From positions 1 through 64,000 of the forward strand of contig NZ_SRHZ01000046.1 of NCBI RefSeq assembly GCF_004684085.1: DNA of 64,000 nucleotides, in the 5' to 3' direction. Positions within the stretch are counted from its first letter, which is position 1, and each line of letters begins with the position of its first letter. Position numbers and translations under genes: made by a program. Under the pieces are notes generated by a model that worked only from the letters and a program-made list of their open reading frames with translations, made no database searches and had not been told where the DNA came from. This DNA comes from Stenotrophomonas maltophilia (GTDB lineage: Bacteria; Pseudomonadota; Gammaproteobacteria; Xanthomonadales; Xanthomonadaceae). This document shows, piece by piece, positions 1 to 9,398 of the stretch.

Positions 1-11
1 CGCGTGCACCT

Positions 12-34
12 GTAGCGCCGGGCCATGCCCGGCG
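12..34. repeat. SMAG/REP-type GTAG palindrome
   Basis: GTAG followed by the stem CGCCGGG, a 5-nt spacer and CCCGGCG. It lies just downstream of the EAL-REC gene, which ends leftwards at 42. It is one member of the GTAG-tagged family scattered through the window. Confidence 0.75.
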
Positions 35-41
35 GCCGCCA

Positions 42-1817
42 TCAGCGCGGCGGCGGACGATCCTCGCCACCCTCGACCGGCTCTACCGGCGCCGGCCCGG
101 CGTTGCTGCGGCGCTGCTCCTCGTACGTACGGAACGCCTGGTGGATGTGCTTGCGCAGCTCATCATCGTTCCACGGCTTGGTCAGGAAGCGGTAGATCGC
201 GCCGCGGTTGATCGCGTCGGTCACCGTGTTCAGATCGGTGTAGCCCGACAGCACCAGGCGGATCGTGTCCGGATACAGCATCTTCACCCGGCCCAGGAAC
301 TCGGTGCCGCTCATGTCGCTCATGCGCTGGTCGGACAGGATCACCTGCACGTCGTTGATCGCCAGCAGATCGAACGCATCGCGCACGTTGCCCGCCGCCA
401 GGATGCGGTAGCCATCACGGCGGAACAGGCGCACCAGCGAGCGCAGCACGTTCTCTTCGTCATCCAGCAGCAACAGCGTGCGGTCCGGCCGTGTTTCGGC
501 GAATGCTTCCGGGCGCAGGTAGCGCCGGCGCAGGGTCATGCCGGCGGCATCGGCCGACATCGGTTCGCCGAACAGATAGCCCTGGAACACATCGCAGTCA
601 TTGCGGCGCAGGAAGCCCAGTTGCGCCTGCGACTCCACACCGTTGGCGATCACCGTCATGCCCAGCTGGTGGCCCATCGCGATGATCGCGCGGGCAATAG
701 CCGCCTCGCGGTTGCCGGCCGGCGCGCTCTTGATGAAGCTGCGGTCGATCTTCAGCTTGTCCACCGGGTAGCGCACCAGCGCACTCAGGCTGGAGTCGCC
801 GGTACCGAAATTGTCCAGACTCAGGCTGATGCCTTCGTTGCGCAGGTTGGCCAGCGTCTCGTGGACGAAATTGACGTTGTTGGTCAGTGCGCTTTCGTTG
901 ATCTCCAGCGTCAGCATCTGCGCCGGCACGCCCGAGGCCTGGATCACCCCCATCACTTCGGCAAAGAAATTCGGCCGCAGCAGCTGCAGGGTCGACACGT
1001 TCACCGCGATGGTGAAGTCATCAAAGCCCTGGTCGCGCCACAGGCGTGCCTGCTTCAGTGCGCCTTCCAGTACCCAGGTGCCGATCTGCACGATGATGCC
1101 GAGGCGTTCGGCGGTACGCATGAAGCGCTCCGGCACCAGCATGCCCAGCGTGGGCGACTGCCAGCGCAGCAGCGCCTCCATGCCGACCACGTGGCCGTCG
1201 CGTGCACTCACCAGCGGCTGGTAGCGCAGCTTCAGCTCGCCATTGGGAATGGCGTCGACGATCTGACGTGCAATGATGCTTTCACTGTGCGCGCTCGGTG
1301 GCGTGTCCACGGCGTGGATGCGCACCGCGTTGCCACCTTCGCGGGCGGCCTGGTACAGCGCGTCCTCGGCATGGTCGAGCAGGCGCGAGGTGCTGCTGGC
1401 ATGTTCCGGGCACAAGCTGACCCCCAGCTTGCCGGTCATGAACAGGGTGTATGGCAGCACCGACAGCGGCAATTCCATCTGCTGGCGGATCTCTTCGGCG
1501 AAGTCCTCCGGCAGCGGAACGTCGGCTGTGCGCGGTACGGCAATGAGGAATTCATCGCTGCCATGGCGCCAGAGTTTGCCGCGCCCGCGCAGGTAGGACT
1601 GCAGGCGTTGTGCCACCAGCACCAGCGCCTGGTCGCCGACTTCGGCGCTCATGTTCTCGTTGACTGATGCGAAGTGGTCGATGTCCACGTGCATCAACAT
1701 CAGCGCGGTGCCGCCGGAGGCTGCCTCGGCGACCATGGCCTGCAACGCGGGGTTGCCGGCGCCGAGGCGGTCGGGCGCATCATCGATGCTGACCGGGGGC
1801 TGGTTGGGATTCCACAT
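42..1817 (-). CDS. GGDEF-EAL-REC protein with degenerate active sites
   Basis: A 591-residue cytoplasmic protein. Residues about 35-165 form a GGDEF domain whose signature reads GSDEF (86-90). Residues about 185-435 form an EAL phosphodiesterase domain. A C-terminal receiver (about 445-565) has a likely phosphoacceptor D496 and conserved K547. The EAL glutamate (E214) is present, but DDFGTG is replaced by DNFGTG (335-340) and AEGVE by ANGVE (391-395), so two metal or catalytic positions of active EAL enzymes are lost. I infer a c-di-GMP-binding or protein-interaction output rather than an enzyme. It starts 4 bp after the stop of the upstream PAS kinase, which suggests the kinase phosphorylates its receiver. 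Confidence 0.9.
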   Translation of the reverse strand: MWNPNQPPVSIDDAPDRLGAGNPALQAMVAEAASGGTALMLMHVDIDHFASVNENMSAEVGDQALVLVAQRLQSYLRGRGKLWRHGSDEFLIAVPRTADVPLPEDFAEEIRQQMELPLSVLPYTLFMTGKLGVSLCPEHASSTSRLLDHAEDALYQAAREGGNAVRIHAVDTPPSAHSESIIARQIVDAIPNGELKLRYQPLVSARDGHVVGMEALLRWQSPTLGMLVPERFMRTAERLGIIVQIGTWVLEGALKQARLWRDQGFDDFTIAVNVSTLQLLRPNFFAEVMGVIQASGVPAQMLTLEINESALTNNVNFVHETLANLRNEGISLSLDNFGTGDSSLSALVRYPVDKLKIDRSFIKSAPAGNREAAIARAIIAMGHQLGMTVIANGVESQAQLGFLRRNDCDVFQGYLFGEPMSADAAGMTLRRRYLRPEAFAETRPDRTLLLLDDEENVLRSLVRLFRRDGYRILAAGNVRDAFDLLAINDVQVILSDQRMSDMSGTEFLGRVKMLYPDTIRLVLSGYTDLNTVTDAINRGAIYRFLTKPWNDDELRKHIHQAFRTYEEQRRSNAGPAPVEPVEGGEDRPPPR

Positions 1818-1821
1818 AGGC

Positions 1822-3924
1822 TCAGTATTCCGGTGACTCGACGGCGGCCATGCTGGCCGCCTGGTAGGGGAGGTGGACGTCGATCAGGGTGCCTTCGCCG
1901 TGCGCGGACTCGATCCGAACGTGACCACCGACGCTCTGCGCACGTTCGCGCATCACGATCAGGCCCAGGCCGCGCGGACCGTCCGGGTCGAAGCCCTCAC
2001 CATCATCACGGATCTGCAGGTGCAGGCTTCGCTGGCCGACGTCGCGCAGCTGCAGCAGCACCTGGCTGGCGCGGGCATGGCGCAGTGCGTTGGTCAGGCT
2101 TTCCTGGGCGATGCGGAAGCAGGCCTGCTCGATGCTGTTGTCGGGACGCTGTGGCAGCGGCTCGATCTCGGCCAGCAGTTCCACCGGCGAGGAACGGAAC
2201 AGTACCCGTGCCTGCCAGCTCAGCGCGGCCTCCAGGCCCAGCGCATCCAGTTGCGGTGGCCGCAGCAGGGTGGAAATGTCGCGCAGCTTGGCCACGGTGG
2301 TGTCGGCGAGGCTGACGATCTGTGCCAGATCCTCGCCGCGCCGCTGCGCATCGGCTTCATCCTGCGCTGCATAGGCCGACAGCTTGATCGCGGTGATCGC
2401 CTGGCCGATGTCGTCGTGCAGGTCGCGTGAGATCGCGCGGCGCTCGTCCTCCTGCAGGGAGAACAGGCGCCCGGCCATCGCCTGCAGCTCACGGTTGCTG
2501 GTTTCCAGCGCAGCCCGCGTGCGCTCCGAATCGCTCAGGTCACGCACGATCAGCAGCTTGCAGTCGCGACCGCCATAGCGCACTTCGCCAACGGCCAGGC
2601 CGGCATGGAAGCTGCGGCCGTCGGCGCACTGCATTGCCACCACGCTGCTGTGGCCAGGGCCCAGATGGGGCTGGCCGGCGCGCAGCTGGGCGCGCACCCG
2701 GGCCAGATCGGTGGCGGCGACCAGCGCCGACAGCGGCTCGCCGAGCAGCGTGTGGCTGCCGTAGCCGAACAGGCCTGCGGCCCAGGCATTGGCATACAAC
2801 ACGTGCTCATCGGAAAGGATCACCACGCCATCGGGCAGTACCCGCACCAGCTCGCGGAACTGTTCCTCTCGTTCACGCAGCAGGCGGCGTGACTGCTCAC
2901 GTTCGGTGACGTCCTGCAGCGTGCCGAGCACACGATTGCGGCCGGCCTCATCGGTACCGCTGGCGGCACGCAGGTGCACCATCAATGCGTGGCCGTCCAT
3001 CGCCAGCAGCGGCAGCAGCACGTCCACCTGCACCGGTTCGCCGGAGCACAGCTCGGCCAGCAGCTGCTCGGTCTGGGTTGCGGTGGCCGGGTCGGCCGGC
3101 ACCAGCAGCTCGTCGAAACGGTGCCAGCGTCGGGCTTCCGGCGGGCGTCGGCCAAGCAGCCGATAGACCTGGTTGGAATAGCGGCCCAGCCCGGTGGACG
3201 GGTCCAGTTCCCAGGCGCCGATGCGGGCCAGCTCATGCGCTTCCTCGACCCGCGCCAGCGCCTGGTCGCGGCGCAGCTGCGCCAGGTCCTCGGCGGTGCG
3301 GTCGATGGCGATCAGCAACCGGGCGTTGTGGCCGTCGTAGCTGATCGCGTTGGAGCGCAGCTCCATCTGCCGCAGCGAACCGTCACGGAGCTGCAGCTGC
3401 GTGCGCAGGATGCACAGCTCCTCGGGCGCTTCGCGGATCGCCTCCAGCTTGGTCTGCAGCGCCTGGTCCTGGCCTGGCGGCCACAAGGAGTCGATGGTCT
3501 GCTCCAGCAGTTCGTCGCGGTCCCAGCCGAAGGTACTGCAGGCGGCCGGATTGGCGTCGAGGATCGCCAGCGTGTCCAGGTCGTAGACCAGGATCGGGCC
3601 GGGGTTGCCTTCGAACATCTGTCGCAGGCGCAGCTCGGAGGCCTGCTGGCGGGCGTGGGTATGCAGCACGTGCTCGGCCAGCGGGCGCAGCAGCAGGTAC
3701 AGCAGGCCAGCACTGGCCAAGGCGAAGAACGAGCCCTTCAATCCCTGCCACAACGCTGCCTGCTGCGGGTCGGGCACCAGCGCCTGCACCGCGCTGTCGG
3801 TGGAGATCATCCAGGCCAGCGCCATCACCAGGTAGCTCAATACCACCCGGCGCCGGTCACGGCTCAGCGCCTGCGCCATCCGCGGGTCGGGAACTGGGGC
3901 GTTGCCGGTCGGTTCTGCAGGCAT
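1822..3924 (-). CDS. membrane PAS-sensor histidine kinase, NarL/HisKA_3 type
   Basis: A 700-residue sensor kinase. Two membrane segments lie near residues 27-50 and 62-80. Three PAS-like modules follow (about 97-210, 225-345, 350-470), then a HisKA_3 dimerisation domain with ISRDLHDDIGQ and likely phospho-His H503. A HATPase domain ends the protein, with the G boxes DDGEGFD and GLGLIVMRERA. HisKA_3 kinases normally pair with LuxR-type regulators. Here the only partner in the operon is the EAL-REC protein 4 bp downstream, which would make the output c-di-GMP-related rather than transcriptional. The signal is unknown. Confidence 0.92.
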   Translation of the reverse strand: MPAEPTGNAPVPDPRMAQALSRDRRRVVLSYLVMALAWMISTDSAVQALVPDPQQAALWQGLKGSFFALASAGLLYLLLRPLAEHVLHTHARQQASELRLRQMFEGNPGPILVYDLDTLAILDANPAACSTFGWDRDELLEQTIDSLWPPGQDQALQTKLEAIREAPEELCILRTQLQLRDGSLRQMELRSNAISYDGHNARLLIAIDRTAEDLAQLRRDQALARVEEAHELARIGAWELDPSTGLGRYSNQVYRLLGRRPPEARRWHRFDELLVPADPATATQTEQLLAELCSGEPVQVDVLLPLLAMDGHALMVHLRAASGTDEAGRNRVLGTLQDVTEREQSRRLLREREEQFRELVRVLPDGVVILSDEHVLYANAWAAGLFGYGSHTLLGEPLSALVAATDLARVRAQLRAGQPHLGPGHSSVVAMQCADGRSFHAGLAVGEVRYGGRDCKLLIVRDLSDSERTRAALETSNRELQAMAGRLFSLQEDERRAISRDLHDDIGQAITAIKLSAYAAQDEADAQRRGEDLAQIVSLADTTVAKLRDISTLLRPPQLDALGLEAALSWQARVLFRSSPVELLAEIEPLPQRPDNSIEQACFRIAQESLTNALRHARASQVLLQLRDVGQRSLHLQIRDDGEGFDPDGPRGLGLIVMRERAQSVGGHVRIESAHGEGTLIDVHLPYQAASMAAVESPEY

Positions 3925-4055
3925 GGACGGGATGGGTGAAAGGGGCGCCGGCCATCTTACCGCGCGGGTGTGCCGTGACCACTCAATTATCCGGCGCAGG
4001 CGCCGTTAATCACTGCGTGCCCCGCTGACGGGCGTGTCATCCGGAGCAAGATCGC

Positions 4056-6815
4056 GTGGACCAAGGGATCATCGCCAGCCTGCTGCAGCACCCGCTTGCG
4101 TCGGCGCTGGTCATCGTCGACCGCACGGGCCGCCCGCTGGCGGCCAATCCGGCTGCGCGCGAGCATGGCCTGCCGGCCACCGTGGCTGCTTACGCGCCGA
4201 TGCTGGAAGATCTGCGCCTGTTGGCTGCCGATGGCGGCATCGTGGCCTGCACGCTGCCCGGTGGCCCGCGCGGGCACTACGATGGCCATCTGCGCGCCGT
4301 CCATGATGGTGCCGGCAACCTGCTGGCCTTCACGCTGAGCATCCCCGAGCCGGTGCCGGTCGATGGTGGCGGGCGCTGGGAGCTGGCACTGGACAGTGCC
4401 GGCCACAGCCTGTGGGACTGGGACATTCCCAGCGACCGGGTGATCCGCACGCCGGCGCTGGGTGATGAAACCGCTACCGAAATACTCGCCCGCGTACACA
4501 GCGACGACATCGGTCAGGTACGCGTGGCGCTGGACCAGCACCTGCGAGGCCTGAGCGAGCAATACAGCGCCCAGTTCCGTTTCCGCCAGGCCGATGGCCA
4601 GTGGCGCTGGGTGCTTGATCGCGGTCGTGTGGTCGCGCGCACGGCCGACGGCCAGCCGCTGCGCATGGTCGGCACCCATACCGATATCGAGCAGCAGAAG
4701 CAGCTGGAAGGCTTGCTGCAGGAGCAGCAGCTGCACCTGAGCGAAGCCCAGCGCATCGCCAGCATGGGCAGCTGGTCGTTCGATCCCGGCAGCAGGCTGT
4801 TCTGGTGGTCGCCGGAGCTGCGTTCACTGCTGTCGCTGGAGCAGGGCAGCGTGCCCGGCCAGCGGCGCTGGTTGAAACAACTTCATCCGCGTTCGCGCGG
4901 AGCGCTGCGTGCCGCCTGGCGGCGTGTCTGGCGCGATGGCCGTGCGGCCAACATCGAGCTGGAACTGACCCGTGGCAACGAGCCCTCGCAGCACCTGCGG
5001 CTGTGGATGCAACCGTTGCTGGACACCGATGGCCAGCCCAAGCGCCTGCTCGGCCAGGTGCAGAACATCACCGAGCAGCACCAGACCGACGCACTGATCC
5101 GCTGGCGCACCGAGCTGCTCAACCGCGTCTCCGCCCTGGGCCGCATCGGCGGTTGCGAAATCGAGGTGCAGACCCGGCACATGCAGTGGACCGAGGAGTG
5201 CTACCGCATCCATGGCCTGCGCAAGGAGCCGATCACCCTGGACCAGGCGCTGGCGCTGTACACCGAAGATTCGCGCAATGCCTTCGAAGCCGCATTGGTC
5301 CGGATTGCCGGCGGCGGCCTGCCCGAACAACTGGACCTGTGTTTCTACCGCCAGTCCGGCCTGCGCGTGTGGGTGCAGGTATTGATCGAACTGGACCGTC
5401 GCGATGGCCTGCCGCCGCGCTTCGTCGTGCTGTTCCGTGACATCACCCGCGAGCGCGAAGCGAACGAGCGGATCGAGCTGCTGGCGCACTACGATCTGCT
5501 CACCGGGCTGCCCAATCGCGTGCTGCTCGGCGAGCAGACTGCAGAAGCCATCGAGGAAGCGCGCGATCGCGGCACCTCGCTGGCGATGCTGTTCATCGAT
5601 CTGGACGGCTTCAAGACGATCAACGACAGCTTCGGCCATGCCACCGGCGATGCGCTGTTGAAGGCCGCGGCCACGCGGTTGCACCAGAACCTGCGCAACA
5701 ACGATCTGTTCGGCCGATTCAGTGGCGACGAGTTCATTGTGGTGCTGCGTGACCTGGCTGAGCCGGAAGATGCCGGTCATGTCGCGCGTAAGCTGATTGC
5801 TTCACTGGCCGAGCCGCTGCGCCGCGGTGAGACCACGCTGAAGGTCGGTGCCAGCGTGGGCATCGCCATGCTCGGCGAGGCTCAAACCGATTTTGATTCG
5901 CTGCTGCGCGCGGCCGATGCCGCGATGTATGCGGCCAAGGAAGCAGGGCGCAACACCTACCAGTACTACAGCCAGGACGCGTTGGCTCGCATCCAGCGCA
6001 AGCTGGAGCTCGAACATGCCCTGCACGGGGCCATCGAACGCGAAGAATTCAGTCTGGCCTATCAGCCGTTGCTGGACGCCCACCATGGCGAACCGCCGGC
6101 GATCGAGGCACTGCTGCGCTGGCACCGGCCGGGGATTGGCTACTGCAGCCCGGCTGAGTTCATTCCGATTGCAGAAAAATGCGGCGAGATCGTTCGCATC
6201 GGCGACTGGGTGTTGAACGAAGCCTGCCGTCAGGCGGCCGCCTGGGACCTTGCTGGACTGCGCTTCGACCGCATTGCGGTGAATGTCTCTGCGGTGCAGC
6301 TGCGCGACCGCGGCTTTGCCGAACGCGTGATCGAGATCTGCCACGCCCACGGCTGGCCGCCACAGCGGCTGGAGCTGGAGCTGACCGAGTCGGCGCTGAT
6401 CCGTGACACCGACATCCTGCGCCATTGCTTCGACGTGCTGGAGCGGCACGGTGTGCCGCTGGCGGTGGATGACTTCGGTACCGGCTTCTCCAACCTCAAC
6501 TACCTCAACCGCTTCCCGGTGGGCCGCCTGAAGATCGACCGCAGTTTCGTGCAGGGCATGCTGCATGATTCGGGCACGGCCGAAGTAACCCAGGCCATCG
6601 TGCACCTGGGGCATGCGCTGGGCATGAAGGTGGTGGCCGAAGGCGTGGAAACGCACCAGGAAGAAGACATGCTGCGCCGGCAGGGCTGCGACGAGATCCA
6701 GGGTTACCTGTACTCGCGCCCGCTCAGCCCGCGCGACCTGGCGCAGTGGCTGCGTCAGCAGCACCCGGCGCCGATGCGCACCGACGCCAGCGGCGAAGCA
6801 GTGCTGGTGCGCTGA
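4056..6815 (+). CDS. PAS-rich diguanylate cyclase/phosphodiesterase (GGDEF-EAL)
   Basis: A 919-residue protein with four PAS-like modules over about 470 residues and no clear membrane segment. The GGDEF domain has signature SGDEF (556-560) and an RNND inhibitory I-site five residues before it. The EAL domain has intact motifs: EAL (683-685), ELTES, DDFGTG, KIDRSF and AEGVE. The phosphodiesterase half should therefore be active. SGDEF is tolerated in some cyclases, so cyclase activity is open. The GTG start is set by GGAG 9 nt upstream. It is divergent from the PAS kinase/EAL-REC operon, so the locus holds one catalytically intact and one degenerate c-di-GMP protein. Confidence 0.93.
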   Translation: MDQGIIASLLQHPLASALVIVDRTGRPLAANPAAREHGLPATVAAYAPMLEDLRLLAADGGIVACTLPGGPRGHYDGHLRAVHDGAGNLLAFTLSIPEPVPVDGGGRWELALDSAGHSLWDWDIPSDRVIRTPALGDETATEILARVHSDDIGQVRVALDQHLRGLSEQYSAQFRFRQADGQWRWVLDRGRVVARTADGQPLRMVGTHTDIEQQKQLEGLLQEQQLHLSEAQRIASMGSWSFDPGSRLFWWSPELRSLLSLEQGSVPGQRRWLKQLHPRSRGALRAAWRRVWRDGRAANIELELTRGNEPSQHLRLWMQPLLDTDGQPKRLLGQVQNITEQHQTDALIRWRTELLNRVSALGRIGGCEIEVQTRHMQWTEECYRIHGLRKEPITLDQALALYTEDSRNAFEAALVRIAGGGLPEQLDLCFYRQSGLRVWVQVLIELDRRDGLPPRFVVLFRDITREREANERIELLAHYDLLTGLPNRVLLGEQTAEAIEEARDRGTSLAMLFIDLDGFKTINDSFGHATGDALLKAAATRLHQNLRNNDLFGRFSGDEFIVVLRDLAEPEDAGHVARKLIASLAEPLRRGETTLKVGASVGIAMLGEAQTDFDSLLRAADAAMYAAKEAGRNTYQYYSQDALARIQRKLELEHALHGAIEREEFSLAYQPLLDAHHGEPPAIEALLRWHRPGIGYCSPAEFIPIAEKCGEIVRIGDWVLNEACRQAAAWDLAGLRFDRIAVNVSAVQLRDRGFAERVIEICHAHGWPPQRLELELTESALIRDTDILRHCFDVLERHGVPLAVDDFGTGFSNLNYLNRFPVGRLKIDRSFVQGMLHDSGTAEVTQAIVHLGHALGMKVVAEGVETHQEEDMLRRQGCDEIQGYLYSRPLSPRDLAQWLRQQHPAPMRTDASGEAVLVR

Positions 6816-6828
6816 TAGCCAGACTCTG

Positions 6829-7030
6829 GTGGGTGCCGGCGCGGGTGTGGCCCGACTCGGGTGTAGCCCCGCTCTGGTGGGTGCCGACCGTTGGTCGGCA
6901 CGGATGCCTGCGCTCGCGACCATCCACGCATGGCGTGGATCTACTGACGACGCGGACTTTGGTGGGTGCCGACCGTTGGTCGGCACTGATGCTGGTGCTC
7001 GCGATCATCCACGCACGGCGTGGATCTACC
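6829..7030. repeat. tandem composite SMAG/REP block
   Basis: Two successive composite units. Each joins a GTGCCGACCGTTGGTCGGCA palindrome to a TCCACGC...GCGTGGATCTAC palindrome, separated by a similar gctcgcga-containing linker. An extra related palindrome precedes them. The block fills the gap between the GGDEF-EAL gene and the converging membrane-protein gene, where it may act as a bidirectional transcript end. Confidence 0.75.
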
Positions 7031-7532
7031 TTGGAAATTCCGCCTTCAACTGCATGCGCAGCGTCTCGACGATGGCCGCGTAGCGCCGCTTCTGGACCAG
7101 ATAGCTGGCCAGGAACAGCGGCAGCACCAGCAGCAGCGGCGCCACCATCGGGCGCATCGCCACCAGTGGCAACAGCAGCAACGAGAGGATCGCCACGAAC
7201 CAGCTGCACAGGCCGATCACCCGCACTTCGTGCCGCCGCGCGATGAGTACGATGCGACCACGCATCACCGGGAAGTAGCGCAGGCCGAAGCTCGGCGCGA
7301 AGCTCTCGCGGAACGCCATGCTGCCGTCGGGTAGCGCATGGAAGGCCAGTTGCAGCCATTTGTCCTGCGGCAGGTCGCGTTCCAGGCTGCCCAGCGAGAG
7401 CCGGGCCTGCATGGCCGGTGACGCCACGATGCGCTCATTGAAAAGGGTGATGCCCCACCTGAAGTAGCCGGCCACCCAGGCCATCAGAAGGACGGTCTCG
7501 ATCAACAGCACTGCGATGAGGGCGATGGCCAT
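7026..7532 (-). CDS. hypothetical membrane protein
   Basis: 168 residues. One hydrophobic segment lies at the N terminus (2-22) and two closely spaced ones near the C terminus (106-126 and 128-146). A roughly 80-residue soluble loop lies between, and the C terminus is basic. I do not recognise a family. GGAAG just before the ATG supports this start. The stop lies at the edge of the SMAG block. Codon use matches the neighbours, so it is probably a real conserved gene. Confidence 0.7.
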   Translation of the reverse strand: MAIALIAVLLIETVLLMAWVAGYFRWGITLFNERIVASPAMQARLSLGSLERDLPQDKWLQLAFHALPDGSMAFRESFAPSFGLRYFPVMRGRIVLIARRHEVRVIGLCSWFVAILSLLLLPLVAMRPMVAPLLLVLPLFLASYLVQKRRYAAIVETLRMQLKAEFPR

Positions 7533-7586
7533 CGGTCTTCCATGAACGGGACCTGCGCATCATGCCATAGTGATTTCGCCACCCCG

Positions 7587-7676
7587 GTAGATCCACGCCC
7601 TGCGTGGATGATGTCCAGGATTCCGCACTGCCTCACGTTGCGCGTTGCGCGTCCATCCACGCATGGCGTGGATCTA
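7587..7676. repeat. pair of SMAG palindromes in opposite orientation
   Basis: GTAGATCCACGC...GCGTGGATG at the left end and ATCCACGC...GCGTGGATCTAC at the right end, about 40 bp apart. They face each other and could form a long composite hairpin. Confidence 0.7.
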
Positions 7677-7889
7677 CTTCAGGGCTTCGCCATCCAACCC
7701 CAGGTCCCACGCCAACCCCAGCAGATCGTGGCCGTCCACAGCGGGGGCCGGGCGCGCGTCCGCCAGCTGCTGCAGCTCCCGGATCTCTTCGCGGGCGACC
7801 TCTTCCAGCTGCTGCAGCTGCTCACGCACGCTCGCGTTGCGCGGGCGCTCGGTGTCGGTGAGGGAGGGCAGGGCGCGGATCAGGGTCAT
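7674..7889 (-). CDS. small coiled-coil-like hypothetical protein
   Basis: 71 residues, rich in Glu, Gln and Leu, with a likely helical stretch (about 20-45) predicted to be amphipathic. The ATG at 7889 was chosen because it begins the composition typical of this genome. A longer open frame exists upstream but runs antisense into the terminator. No Shine-Dalgarno sequence is obvious. It lies after the chemoreceptor-like gene and its terminator, so it would need its own promoter. The function is unknown. Confidence 0.4.
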   Translation of the reverse strand: MTLIRALPSLTDTERPRNASVREQLQQLEEVAREEIRELQQLADARPAPAVDGHDLLGLAWDLGLDGEALK

Positions 7890-7931
7890 GGTGCGCGTAC
7901 AGGATGCATCCAACGGCAGGTGACAGGCAAA

Positions 7932-7952
7932 GGCCCCGGACGAACCGGGGCC
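7932..7952 (-). terminator. Rho-independent-like terminator of chemoreceptor gene
   Basis: An 8-bp GGCCCCGG/CCGGGGCC stem with a 5-nt loop, followed on the minus strand by a short T run (TTTG). It sits 36 bp past the stop of the methyl-accepting protein gene. Confidence 0.7.
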
Positions 7953-7987
7953 TTGCGGGCTGCCGGCAGCGGCAGCAGACATCAGGG

Positions 7988-9178
7988 TCAGAACAGCTCG
8001 ACCGTGCCGGCGCCCATGCTCTGCTGGGCAACCGGCTTGTGCGGCGGGCGCTCCCATTCGCTGCGCAGTTCGCGCAGGCGGCTGCCGGTGCGCTGCAGGG
8101 CGGTGGCGATCTCTTCGTCGAACACGCCGCCATTGCGGTGCAGCAGTTCCTGCAGGGCCACCGCTTCGCGGTTGATTGCGGTCAGGCGGTCCAGGTGGGT
8201 GTGCACGCCGCCCAGCGCCTGGGTAGCAATGTCTTCGAACTGCAGGGCGCGCACGGCTTCGGCCACGCTGCCGTCGATCGAACGGGCGCAATCGGAGACT
8301 TCGCGCATGCCGTCGCCCAGCGATGCGTTGATCTGCGCGACGTTGTCGAGCATCGCCGCCGCTTCCTGGCGGGCTTCGCGGGAGCGGTCCATGTCGCGCG
8401 AGGCCATGTGCGAGACCGTCTCCCGAACCTTGGCAATGGCGTCCTTGGAGCTGTGCGCCAGCTTGCGGATCTGTTCGTTGAACGTGGTGGAGCGCTCGGA
8501 AAGATTGCGCACTTCGTCCGCCACCACCGCGAAGCCACGACCGGCTTCACCGGCACGCGCCGCTTCAATGGCGGCATTCAACGCCAGCAGGTTGGTCTGG
8601 TCGGCGATCGACTTGACGTCTTCCAGCAGCGCGAAAATGCCATCCAGGTGCTGCGCCATCTGGTCGATGTGCTGCACGGTGGTGCTGCTCTGGCCGCTGA
8701 CCTGTTCCAGCGCTTCCACCAGCTGTTCCATGCGGTGGCTGGCGTGCTGGGCAAACCGGGCAACGTCGAGGCCGGCGCTGCCTTCATCGCCGGCGCGGTC
8801 GACGATGCGCGACAAGGCCTGGCTCTGCTGGCGCGACTTGCGGTTCATCGCATCGAAGCTGCCGCCCAGGCTGGAGACGGCCTGACGGATCAGGTCACGG
8901 GCGCGTTCCACTTCGCCACGCGAACCGTCGATCTCGTTGCCGACGAAGTTGCGCAGTTCGGTCAGCAACTGGTCCTGCTCACGCAGGACACGGGCATGTT
9001 CGGGGGAACGGTGCGCCTGGGCGCGGGTGGTCCACCACGCAAAGCCAAGCCAGCTCAGCGTCATCGTGGTCAGGATCGCCCAGCGCAGGGCGGCCGGCCA
9101 TTCGAAACCGATGGCGAAGGGGAGCAGCAGGGTCAGAGCCAGGGGGGCGGCCAGACGGATGAAAATGCGTGAGTACAT
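7988..9178 (-). CDS. methyl-accepting chemotaxis-like signalling protein
   Basis: About 396 residues from the ATG at 9178; a GTG seven codons upstream is an alternative start. Two short N-terminal membrane segments have almost no periplasmic loop between them. A cytoplasmic MCP signalling region follows, with the recognisable hairpin-tip and flanking sequences [20 protein letters not shown] and [14 protein letters not shown]. There is no ligand-binding domain and no obvious C-terminal CheR/CheB pentapeptide. This suggests a transducer that senses an intracellular or membrane state or works with a partner receptor. No che genes adjoin it. Confidence 0.88.
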   Translation of the reverse strand: MYSRIFIRLAAPLALTLLLPFAIGFEWPAALRWAILTTMTLSWLGFAWWTTRAQAHRSPEHARVLREQDQLLTELRNFVGNEIDGSRGEVERARDLIRQAVSSLGGSFDAMNRKSRQQSQALSRIVDRAGDEGSAGLDVARFAQHASHRMEQLVEALEQVSGQSSTTVQHIDQMAQHLDGIFALLEDVKSIADQTNLLALNAAIEAARAGEAGRGFAVVADEVRNLSERSTTFNEQIRKLAHSSKDAIAKVRETVSHMASRDMDRSREARQEAAAMLDNVAQINASLGDGMREVSDCARSIDGSVAEAVRALQFEDIATQALGGVHTHLDRLTAINREAVALQELLHRNGGVFDEEIATALQRTGSRLRELRSEWERPPHKPVAQQSMGAGTVELF

Positions 9179-9294
9179 GGACGTTCTCGGGAGGTGCACG
9201 GAGGATGTATCGGCCGTACCCCCTTTCTCTTTAACGTCGATGTGCCTCGAAGTGCATTCTGAATGCGCCGGTTTTCCGACGCCTTGGCGGCTTC

Positions 9295-9391
9295 GGGGTC
9301 AGAGCCCTTCCTGTGCCGGAAAGGGATCCGACCCCTTGGGCAGGCAGTGACGGGGTCGGATCCCTTTTCCGTGGAAAAGGGCTCTGACCCC
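9295..9391. repeat. inverted pair of GGGGTCAGAGCCC/GGGGTCGGATCCC hairpins
   Basis: Two roughly 40-bp hairpin units. Each has one arm beginning GGGGTCAGAGCCC and the other beginning GGGGTCGGATCCC, and the units lie in opposite orientation with a 16-bp spacer. They could pair internally or with each other as a cruciform. The block lies just past the stop of hflD and before the chemoreceptor gene, so it may end the nudJ-mnmA-hflD transcript. It is a different family from the GTAG palindromes. Confidence 0.8.
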
Positions 9392-9398
9392 ATGGGGC

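Noticed and set aside
141..1667. A 508-codon open frame antisense to the EAL-REC gene
   Set aside because: Shadow frame; the opposite strand carries clear GGDEF, EAL and receiver motifs.
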